The notes under the pieces are model-generated. The model made no database searches. It saw only the letters and a list, made by a program, of their open reading frames with translations, and was not told the DNA's origin. Below, piece by piece: positions 6,939 to 12,586 of a stretch of DNA of 12,586 bases. Source of the DNA: an uncultured Selenomonadales bacterium (lineage in GTDB: Bacteria > Bacillota > Negativicutes > Selenomonadales > Selenomonadaceae); NCBI GenBank assembly GCA_946547205.1, contig CAMNPA010000011.1, positions 1-12,586 on the forward strand. The letters are read 5' to 3'. The position numbers and the translations under genes were made by a program. The stretch's first letter is position 1. Every line of letters begins with the position of its first letter.

Positions 6939-7703
6939 TCAAAACTTTGGAGTGATGGCGATTAATCGCGCGGGAAGTCCCGTTGCGCCGATGATGTTCG
7001 TCCACGTCACGATAAGCAGTGCGCCCGCCGGAGCGACCTTGTCCAAATTCGTGAGCACTTCGACTTGAAGTTTGCTTTTCGACAAAACGTAACGTTCGCA
7101 AGCCAAATCGCCCGCCTTAGCCGCTTCAACCGATGCGTCCGTGTCCAAAGTCTCGTGACCGTTTGCGGCGGCGTTGCGAGTTTCGTAAATGTATTTGAGC
7201 GCGTCGAGTGACCAGCCCGGGAAATTTTCGGAGCCGTCGTCAGCAATGCCGCTTATCGCGTTCATGTCGGGCCAATGTTTAGCCCAGCCGCTGTAAAGTG
7301 CGACAAATGCGCCGTTGGGAATGTCGCCGTGAATTTTTTCGTAAGCTTTGATGTCGTCCGCCGTCGCCGCATAGTGAACGTCGTTTGCAACCTTCGCGCT
7401 GATGTCGACAATGCACAGCGGATAAATCATGTTGCGCGCGCCGTAAGATTCGCTGAGCTTGCCGCCTTTGACGAAGTGCCCGGGAAAATCAATGTGCGTG
7501 CCGAATTGCCCGGGAAATTTGAACGTCTGAATCAAGCAGTCAAGCATCGGGTTGCCCCAATCAAAACAAGTCTTGCACAGCTCAACGGAGCCTTCGGGAA
7601 TGCCCGCCCAATACGGACTGTCATTGCCAAGCGGATGAGTTAAATCGACCAACTGATAATTCGTCTGCAACTCATTAAAAAAATCCCACAGCTTATAACT
7701 CAT
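6939..7703 (-). CDS. Cyclase/kynurenine-formamidase-like metal-dependent hydrolase
   Basis: Member of the PF04199 'cyclase' family, which includes kynurenine formamidase and isatin hydrolase; cytoplasmic, 254 residues. Family marks are VDLTHPL (19-25), QFGTHIDFPGH (66-76), PLCIVD (95-100), and GHETLDTD (182-189) near the active site. In KynB the metal motif is HxGTHxDxxxH; here the first histidine is glutamine (Q66) while H70, D72 and H76 are kept. I recall a subfamily with QYGTH at this place, so this is probably a subgroup trait rather than damage. AAGGTG lies about ten bases ahead of the ATG. The gene follows pyrD by 56 bases with no terminator between, so it probably shares the pyr transcript, and a terminator follows it. 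The substrate is unknown; a link to pyrimidine metabolism is suggested only by position. Confidence 0.88.
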   Translation of the reverse strand: MSYKLWDFFNELQTNYQLVDLTHPLGNDSPYWAGIPEGSVELCKTCFDWGNPMLDCLIQTFKFPGQFGTHIDFPGHFVKGGKLSESYGARNMIYPLCIVDISAKVANDVHYAATADDIKAYEKIHGDIPNGAFVALYSGWAKHWPDMNAISGIADDGSENFPGWSLDALKYIYETRNAAANGHETLDTDASVEAAKAGDLACERYVLSKSKLQVEVLTNLDKVAPAGALLIVTWTNIIGATGLPARLIAITPKF

Positions 7704-7743
7704 TTAAAATCACCTTTCTCATTTTGAACGTTGTTAAATTTTC

Positions 7744-7778
7744 CATTGCGCATTGCGCATTACGAATTACGCATTGCC
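7744..7778. repeat. five tandem heptamers across the pyrD stop codon
   Basis: Five consecutive seven-base units on the plus strand fit (C/A)ATT(G/A)C(G/C): CATTGCG, CATTGCG, CATTACG, AATTACG, CATTGCC. The repeat overlaps the end of pyrD: the last codons (Met-Arg-Asn-Ser) and the TAA stop (7760-7762) come from inside it. It also contains an imperfect dyad. A related array lies at 10773-10800. It resembles the short tandemly repeated repetitive (heptamer) sequences described in cyanobacteria. Confidence 0.75.
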
Positions 7779-9088
7779 TTTCCGACGAGTTCGCGAATAT
7801 TTTTCAAGCCGCAACCACGAACGTAATTAATCAAGTCGTCAGCAATTTTCATTGTGATTGACGGCTCAAGAAAATTCGCGGTGCCAATCGCAACGGCAGA
7901 CGCTCCCGCCAAAAAAAATTCCGCCGCGTCTTCAGCCGAACGAATGCCGCCCATGCCGATTATCGGAATTTTGACGGCTTGAGCAGTTTGCCAGACCATG
8001 CGCACCGCAACAGGTTTAATCGCGCCGCCGGAAAGTCCGCCCGTGATGTTGCCCAGAGTCGGTCGCCACGTGTGAACGTTTATTTCCATGCCCATCAGCG
8101 TATTTATCAGCGACAAACAATCGGCACCGGCAGATTCACATGCACGCGCAATTTTCGTGATGTCCGTGACGTTCGGGCTTAGCTTGACGATAACGGGCTT
8201 TGAAGTTGCAGATTTCGCCGCGCTCGTGACTTTAGCCGCTTGAGTTTCGTCCGTGCCGAAAATTATTCCGCCGTCTTTAACGTTCGGGCAGCTGATATTG
8301 AGTTCAATCGCCGCCACGCCGTCCACGTCAAGCAGTCGCGCAAGTTCGCCGTAGTCGTCAATGCTCGATCCGCTCACGTTGACGATAACATTCATCTTGT
8401 CTTTGATTCGCGGCAAAATTTCCGTCAAAAACGTTTCGACGCCGGGATTTTCTAATCCAATGCAATTCAACATGCCCGACGGAGTTTCAGTGATTCGCAC
8501 GCCGTCATTGCCTCTGCGCGGGTTGAGCGTGATACATTTCACCATGACGCCGCCGAGACGTTTAAGGTCAACGAAATTTTCAAACTCTTCGCCGAAACCG
8601 AACGTTCCGCTCGCGGCAAAAATCGGCGTGGAAAGTTTCATGCCCAAAAGTTCCGTCTGCAAAAGTTCATCGTCATCAAGCGGACTGGAGAACGTGCGCG
8701 GCTCAAAATTTTTCCCGTAACGCTTATCAATCCACTGCACGAACTCAAACAAATTTTTCAAGCAATTTTGGGCTTCGACGGCGGAAAATTCTTTCTCGTT
8801 GTGAATCGCGGAGTTGCCGAGCTTGCGGCAGTAATGAAGTTTTTTCGCCAGAGATTTTCCGATAAGCTGTTCAAACGGCGGATTTGAAATCAGCGCGAAC
8901 AAATCGTCACTCATGCCGGAAAGTTTTTTTTCGGTCGTGTAGACCCATTTAATTGCGGCGTCAACGGCGGTGCGCACGAGTTTAACGCAGGAGTCGTAAG
9001 AATTTTGAAAAGCGGCTTCCGCGTCGATACAGTCTTTCGAGAACGCGCGATATTCCCGACGTGTCGCCAAGAACGCAAAATTATTCAA
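7760..9088 (-). CDS. pyrD: Dihydroorotate dehydrogenase B catalytic subunit with N-terminal DUF4145/HsdR-N-like domain
   Basis: FMN enzyme oxidising dihydroorotate to orotate in pyrimidine synthesis, working with PyrK. Residues about 144-442 are a full class 1B PyrD: AASGTFGFG (158-166), VMVKCITLNPRRGN (181-194), NCIGLENPGV (208-217), NISCPNV with catalytic Cys267, VKLSPNVTDI (301-310) and GGIRSAEDAAEFFLAGA (380-396). Normal members are about 305 residues. Ahead of it lies an extra domain (1-135) unlike any PyrD I know: NNFAFLA at the start, AVDAAIKWVY (41-50), CRKLGNSAIHNEKEF (87-101) and a final helix LFEFVQWIDKRYG. This matches the DUF4145-type N-terminus of HsdR restriction subunits. I prefer the TTG at 9088 to the GTG at 9097, because GGAGG (9097-9101) is eight bases before TTG but overlaps GTG. 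No good internal start for PyrD alone is visible. Confidence 0.92.
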   Translation of the reverse strand: MNNFAFLATRREYRAFSKDCIDAEAAFQNSYDSCVKLVRTAVDAAIKWVYTTEKKLSGMSDDLFALISNPPFEQLIGKSLAKKLHYCRKLGNSAIHNEKEFSAVEAQNCLKNLFEFVQWIDKRYGKNFEPRTFSSPLDDDELLQTELLGMKLSTPIFAASGTFGFGEEFENFVDLKRLGGVMVKCITLNPRRGNDGVRITETPSGMLNCIGLENPGVETFLTEILPRIKDKMNVIVNVSGSSIDDYGELARLLDVDGVAAIELNISCPNVKDGGIIFGTDETQAAKVTSAAKSATSKPVIVKLSPNVTDITKIARACESAGADCLSLINTLMGMEINVHTWRPTLGNITGGLSGGAIKPVAVRMVWQTAQAVKIPIIGMGGIRSAEDAAEFFLAGASAVAIGTANFLEPSITMKIADDLINYVRGCGLKNIRELVGKAMRNS

Positions 9089-9093
9089 TCGTT

Positions 9094-9978
9094 TCACCTC
9101 CGAAAGTTTTTGGAAGGTTTTATCTGCTCATGAAAAAAGAAATTCACAATGACCGGCGGCGCGTCGAAGTCACGTTGCAAATCGTCACGGTTGCGCACGT
9201 ACTCCAAATCATTTTCCCGCGCATAAGTCGCAATCGTCTCGTGAAGTCGTGCCCACCAACTCAAGTCGCGTCGCTGATAAATTGATTCGTACAGCGGCAC
9301 AAGGTCGGGAAATTTTTCGCGCAGGTAGCTGAAAATTGTCGGCTTGAAGTTCCCGCGCAGATTTAAATTCTCCAGCCAGATAAGGTTGCAAAAATTTTTC
9401 GCGGCGTCGATAATCGCAACTGTATCAGTGATGCCGGGAAATATCGGCGAAATAAAGCATGTCGTGCGAATCCCGGCGTCGTGCAAAATTTTCATCGCGG
9501 CAAGTCGTCGTTCAATCGAAACCGCATTGTCCATGTCGCGCCGAAAATTTTCGTCGAGCGTGTTTATACTGAAACCGACGCGAATATTTTTGAACGTCTT
9601 GAGCAAATCCAAATCGCGCAAAATCAAATCGGACTTGGTCTGCAACGTCAAGTTCACGTCGACGCCTTGAAACGTCTCCAAAAATTCACGGGTGCGCCGA
9701 TAAATTTTTTCCTGCGGATTGTAAGGGTCTGTAACCGAGCTGATGAAAAAATTTTTGCCGACATAACGCGCGGGATTTTTTATCGGCTCCCAATATTTCA
9801 CGTCAAGAAAAGTTCCCCACGGCTCTCCGTGCCCGGTAAATTTTTTCATGAAACAGGCGTAGCAATATTTGCAGGCGTGCGTGCAACCGACGTAAGGATT
9901 GACGGCAAAATCACACACGGGCAGATTCGACTTCGACACGACGCTTTTAACGTCAATCGTTTTGATAATCGGATTCAT
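9094..9978 (-). CDS. Radical SAM protein, spore-photoproduct-lyase-like (SplB/COG1533) family
   Basis: 294-residue iron-sulfur enzyme predicted to cleave S-adenosylmethionine. The cluster motif is C32xxxC36xxC39 inside NPYVGCTHACKYCYA (27-41). FMKKFTGHGEPWGTFLDVK (43-61) follows, typical of this COG1533 branch, then FISSVTDPYNPQEK (78-91) and LTLQTKSDLILRDLDLL (110-126). It is not a true spore photoproduct lyase as far as I can see, and its substrate is unknown. The frame is open to 10050, but the ATG at 9978 is preferred: GAAGAAGG stands nine bases ahead and conserved sequence starts there. It overlaps the end of pyrK by 26 bases and its stop lies six bases before the pyrD TTG, so it is made together with both dihydroorotate dehydrogenase subunits. 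This placement suggests, but does not show, a role linked to that complex. Confidence 0.9.
   Translation of the reverse strand: MNPIIKTIDVKSVVSKSNLPVCDFAVNPYVGCTHACKYCYACFMKKFTGHGEPWGTFLDVKYWEPIKNPARYVGKNFFISSVTDPYNPQEKIYRRTREFLETFQGVDVNLTLQTKSDLILRDLDLLKTFKNIRVGFSINTLDENFRRDMDNAVSIERRLAAMKILHDAGIRTTCFISPIFPGITDTVAIIDAAKNFCNLIWLENLNLRGNFKPTIFSYLREKFPDLVPLYESIYQRRDLSWWARLHETIATYARENDLEYVRNRDDLQRDFDAPPVIVNFFFHEQIKPSKNFRR
9095..9101 (-). promoter_or_regulatory. ribosome-binding site that sets the pyrD start at TTG 9088
   Basis: GGAGGTG on the minus strand overlaps the last codons of the radical-SAM gene. Its core lies eight bases before the in-frame TTG at 9088. The GTG inside it is also in frame, but it would overlap its own ribosome-binding site. 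The site couples pyrD translation to the gene before it. Confidence 0.7.
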
Positions 9979-10720
9979 AATCGAAAACCTTCTTCGCGTC
10001 GAAAACCGGGCCGTCCTTGCAAACTTTTCTGCGACCGTCTGCCGTGTCAATCGAACAGCTCAAACACGCTCCGAGTCCGCAAGCCATACGTTTTTCAAAA
10101 GAGACCTCGCAGAGCAAATTTTTTTCGGCAGCTTGACGGGCAACGCCGCGCATCATGATTTCCGGGCCGCACGTGTAAATCGCCGAATAATTTTTCGCCG
10201 CCAAAATTTCGGGCAGAGCATCGGTCACAAAGCCGCGTTTGCCAATGGAGCCGTCATCAGTCGTGATGAAAATTTCTTCGACCTTCGAGCGAAACTCTTC
10301 CTGCCAAAAATTCACTTCATCAGCCGTTCGACCGCCGATTAGAACGTCCGCCGAAAATTTTTCAGCCGCGCAGAGCAAAGGAGCCAGTCCCATGCCGCCG
10401 CCGACCAATAAAATTTTTCCGTCGCGAGCAGTGAAACCGTTGCCGAGTGCGCCGAGAATGTTCAATCGTTCGTCCGCCTGTCGACGTGACAAAATTTCCG
10501 TGCCGTGCCCGACGACGCGATAAAAAATTTTTACGCAATTATCAGCCGTCGACGCAATGCCCAACGGTCTGCGCAAAGTGAATTCGTCCGAAATTTTCAC
10601 TTGCACGAATTGTCCTGCCCGCGCAGTTTTTGAAAGCCCGTGAGATTCGACAATCAGACGGAAAATTTTTTCGGCGACTTCTACGTTTGAAATTATCTTC
10701 GCGATAAAATTTTTTGCCAT
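9953..10720 (-). CDS. pyrK: Dihydroorotate dehydrogenase B electron-transfer subunit PyrK
   Basis: Flavin and iron-sulfur subunit that carries electrons from PyrD to NAD+ in class 1B dihydroorotate dehydrogenase; 255 residues, normal length. The N-terminal FAD domain has RRPLGIAS (50-57) and YRVVGHGTEIL (67-77). The nucleotide domain has LLVGGGMGLAPLL (104-116) and YTCGPEIMM (182-190). The C-terminal [2Fe-2S] site has Cys214, Cys219, Cys222 and Cys234 in the expected CX4CX2CX11C order. GGAG lies nine bases before the ATG. The gene directly follows a terminator-like hairpin whose U-run ends about 20 bases before the start codon, leaving no clear space for a promoter. The 3' end overlaps the radical-SAM gene, and pyrD follows that gene, so the two subunits of the enzyme are split by it. 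Confidence 0.95.
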   Translation of the reverse strand: MAKNFIAKIISNVEVAEKIFRLIVESHGLSKTARAGQFVQVKISDEFTLRRPLGIASTADNCVKIFYRVVGHGTEILSRRQADERLNILGALGNGFTARDGKILLVGGGMGLAPLLCAAEKFSADVLIGGRTADEVNFWQEEFRSKVEEIFITTDDGSIGKRGFVTDALPEILAAKNYSAIYTCGPEIMMRGVARQAAEKNLLCEVSFEKRMACGLGACLSCSIDTADGRRKVCKDGPVFDAKKVFDYESDYQND

Positions 10721-10739
10721 AACATTTCTCCAATCCTTG

Positions 10740-10771
10740 AAAAAAATCCTCGCCGCTTATGACGAGGATTT
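10740..10771 (-). terminator. intrinsic terminator or attenuator ahead of pyrK
   Basis: On the minus strand the nine-base arms AAATCCTCG and CGAGGATTT pair perfectly around a ten-base loop and run into seven T (10740-10746). It starts 17 bases after the stop of the 72-residue ORF and ends 19 bases before the pyrK start. GGATT in the pyrK ribosome-binding region can also pair with the AATCC of the first arm, so an alternative fold is possible. I found no PyrR-type binding motif near it. Confidence 0.85.
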
Positions 10772-10772
10772 G

Positions 10773-10800
10773 AGTTGCGCATTACAAATTACGAATTGCT
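10773..10800. repeat. four tandem heptamers across the stop codon of the 72-residue ORF
   Basis: Four seven-base units on the plus strand, AGTTGCG, CATTACA, AATTACG and AATTGCT, are variants of the heptamer seen five times at 7744-7778. The TAA stop (10789-10791) and the final Asn-Ser codons of the small ORF lie within the repeat, just as at the end of pyrD. It directly abuts the hairpin ahead of pyrK. Confidence 0.65.
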
Positions 10801-11007
10801 TTTCTCGACGTGAACTTCGGGCAGTGCCAAATTCTCCGCCGCAAAGCTCAACGCCGCGTCCGTGTGTTCTTCCTTGGTCGTGTCAATTTTGGCGTCGCGA
10901 ACGATTTGAGCCGCTTCTTCGACCGAAGTCGCTTCAGCCTCGATTAATTTCGCCAACGTCTCCAAATGCGAATTGAACTGCTGATTGGTTATGCCTCTGT
11001 CAAACAA
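10789..11007 (-). CDS. Hypothetical small acidic protein, 72 residues
   Basis: I do not recognise this protein. It is hydrophilic and acidic, with no membrane segment, and appears mostly helical: FNSHLETLAKLIEAEA (11-26), then SVEEAAQIVRDAKID (28-42), then DAALSFAAENLALPE. The start is a TTG with GGAAG nine bases ahead; no ATG is in frame. Coding quality looks real, and the first two helices have a regular hydrophobic pattern. It lies 48 bases after the symporter pseudogene with no terminator between. Its last codons and stop lie inside a heptamer repeat, so the original C-terminus may have been altered by repeat expansion. The pyrK-proximal hairpin follows. It could be a free-standing gene or a leader ORF for the pyr cluster; I cannot tell which. 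Confidence 0.6.
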   Translation of the reverse strand: MFDRGITNQQFNSHLETLAKLIEAEATSVEEAAQIVRDAKIDTTKEEHTDAALSFAAENLALPEVHVEKSNS

Positions 11008-11055
11008 TTTGTAAGACTTCCTTCCTGTTATGAGATGTTAAACCTCGAAAGTGTT

Positions 11056-12585
11056 TTATCGGCGGACGGAAAAATTTTTTTCGTCCCAGACCGGCAAGGA
11101 TTCGCCGAAAGTTGCAGTGTTGAATTTATCTTTTCCGCACTCGAAATGATTAAAAGCCTTCCGCACCTTTTCAAAGCCGACGTACAGCAGCGGCAGATTC
11201 ACGCACACCATAACGATATTGGCAAAGTCGCTTAGATTCCACAGCGCGCTAAGGTCAAAGCCTGCGCCGGCGGTTGCCATTCCGAAAGCGAGAACGGACA
11301 GATCAACGAAACGAACGACTGTGATAAATCGGTTGCTCTGTGAAATTTCTCTTGCACAAATTTCGGAGAAAGACAGAAAGCCCAAAAGCGTAGTAAATGC
11401 AAAGACGCCGAAGCAGACGCTGATTGTCGGCAGTACAACGTTTTCACCTGCGCCGCTCAAAAGTTCGCCGCAAGACGCGAGAAATTTTTCAAGCCGTCCA
11501 AGTTGAAACCAACTTTCTGCTTGCGAAGTCGTCCAAAGCCGTCCCATGATGACCACGAAACCTGTCAAGGTACAAATTATGATTGTGTCTAAAAAAACGC
11601 CGATCGCTTGAAAGGCACCTTGTTCGCACGGATGATTCGCGTCGGACACTGCTGCGGGCATGGTCAATGTGCCTTGTCCTGCCTCGTTGCTCATCAAACC
11701 GCGCTTGATGCCTTGTGATAAAGCTATTCCCAGTGCGCCGCCGAATATCGGTTCGGGATTGAAAGCCTCTGTTATCACTGCATAGAAAAACCACGGCAAG
11801 CGGTCGAGATTCAACAACACCATTGCGAGCACTGCCACGACATAGATAACCGCCATGAACGGCACCAATACATCCGTGATTCGTGTGATACGCGCGAGCC
11901 CGCCGAAGACCGAGAACGTCGCAATTATCAGCAACACCGCAAAAAATATCCAAATCAAAATGCTGTCCGAGCCCGCAGAAAGTCCAAATACATTTTCCGA
12001 GACGCTGACCATTGCTGAAACGGCATTGAAACCTTGCGCGGGAATACAGAGAATCGCGTACAGGATATAGAGAAAACTCAAAGCCGCACCTATTCACGAT
12101 GCACCGCCGAGAAGTTTTCTTCCGTAGGTTGGCATTCCGCCAAAGTATGTGTCGCCTTGCCGATTTTTGTATATCTGTGACAGCGTCGACTCTGCAAAAG
12201 CCGTAGCCATTCCGAAAAATGCCGAAAGCCACATCCAAAACAGAGCACCGGGACCGCCTGTCGACACCGCACCCGTCACGCCCAAAATGTTGCCGGGACC
12301 GACGCGCATAGCTGTTGAGAGCATAAACGACGCCAACGGACTGATACCTTTTTTGGCATTGCGGCTGTGAATCAACGTTTTGAGCCCGGAGCGGAAATAT
12401 CGAATTTGGACGAAACGCAGAGATAAGGAAAAATATATGCCCGTCTCGACGAGCAAGAGAATCACGAGCGGAAGTTTGCCGATGATTGGAAGTTCACTGT
12501 ACCAGGCAAAATTCGTCGGGAACTCCCAAACAAAATCCGACAACGCTTGAAAAATTGCCAATACCTCGCCGATAAAATCTTCCAT
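11056..12585 (-). pseudogene. AGCS-family sodium:amino-acid (alanine/glycine) symporter, interrupted by one in-frame TGA
   Basis: Inner-membrane carrier importing alanine or glycine with Na+. Starting at ATG 12585 the frame spans 509 codons before the final TAA. The first part (163 codons) carries ILLLVETGIYFSLSLRF, then AMRVGPGNILGVTG and STGGPGALFWMWLSAFFGMA, the conserved substrate/ion region of the family. It stops at TGA (12094-12096) after KLLGGAS. The same frame then continues for 345 codons with GFNAVSAM, SQGIKRGLMSNEAGQGTLTMPAA, DTIIICTLTGFVVIMG and the remaining helices to the C-terminus. Apart from this codon nothing is missing. A TGG (Trp) to TGA change is the simplest origin; the downstream TTG at 12081 has AGGTG five bases ahead, so restart is conceivable. 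The promoter and ribosome-binding site lie outside the window. A base-calling error is also possible. Confidence 0.82.
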
Positions 12586-12586
12586 C

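Noticed and set aside
7744..7778. CRISPR or attachment-site interpretation of the short repeat
   Set aside because: The units are seven bases and directly tandem, with no spacers and no integrase or cas gene nearby.
9979..10050. Upstream extension of the radical-SAM protein by 24 residues
   Set aside because: The extension is Arg-rich, lies deep inside pyrK and has no ribosome-binding site; the ATG at 9978 has a good one.
9481..10158. Plus-strand open frame of 225 codons
   Set aside because: It lies antisense to the radical-SAM and pyrK genes, whose families are clear, and its product matches nothing known.
10721..11055. PyrR-binding anti-antiterminator or a riboswitch ahead of pyrK
   Set aside because: I could not find the conserved PyrR-type RNA motif or any riboswitch core; only the simple hairpin is supported.
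12060..12096. The in-frame TGA as a selenocysteine codon
   Set aside because: No convincing hairpin of the bacterial SECIS type follows it, and no selenoprotein is known to me in the AGCS family.
11489..12238. Minus-strand open frame of 249 codons in another frame of the symporter
   Set aside because: It is rich in Arg, Ser and His and lacks membrane segments, while the overlapping frame shows clear AGCS motifs. It is a shadow and does not explain the TGA.

Overview
All genes in this window lie on the minus strand, so it reads from right (12586) to left (1). I see no tRNA, rRNA, CRISPR array or insertion sequence, and no gene-free stretch longer than about 120 bases. The content suggests a diderm Firmicute, most likely a Negativicute of the Selenomonas/Veillonella type. 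It combines a Firmicute-style LytR-CpsA-Psr cell-wall enzyme and a class 1B (PyrD/PyrK) dihydroorotate dehydrogenase with a CecR/YbhGFSR export operon best known from enterobacteria. This placement is an inference from gene content, not a phylogenetic result. TTG start codons and A-run/T-run tracts are frequent.

Block A (right, 12585 to 10789) holds an AGCS-family sodium:amino-acid symporter gene, which begins one base from the window edge and is interrupted by a single in-frame TGA. A 72-residue unrecognised ORF follows. An intrinsic terminator lies between that ORF and pyrK, with no visible room for a new promoter, so it may act as an attenuator.

Block B (10720 to 6939) is a tight pyrimidine cluster. 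It contains pyrK, then a radical-SAM protein of the spore-photoproduct-lyase-like family overlapping pyrK by 26 bases, then pyrD, then a cyclase/kynurenine-formamidase-like hydrolase, closed by an intrinsic terminator. The pyrD product is unusual: about 135 residues resembling DUF4145/the N-terminus of HsdR are fused in frame ahead of an apparently complete PyrD. Two tandem heptamer repeats, (C/A)ATT(G/A)CG on the plus strand, overlap the stop codons of pyrD and of the 72-residue ORF.

Block C (6880 to 1235) is a complete homologue of the E. coli ybiH(cecR)-ybhG-ybhF-ybhS-ybhR operon in the same order: TetR regulator, HlyD-type adaptor, two-domain ABC ATPase and two ABC-2 permeases. It has a near-consensus promoter with a perfect 11-base palindrome inside the spacer, overlapping or abutting start/stop codons from ybhG to ybhR, and a terminator after ybhR.

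Block D (1233 to 1) is a separately promoted LytR-CpsA-Psr gene that runs off the left edge within an Arg/Thr/Asp-rich tail.

The observations most worth following are the DUF4145-PyrD fusion, the radical-SAM gene embedded between pyrK and pyrD, the possible attenuator before pyrK, and the heptamer repeats that supply stop codons.
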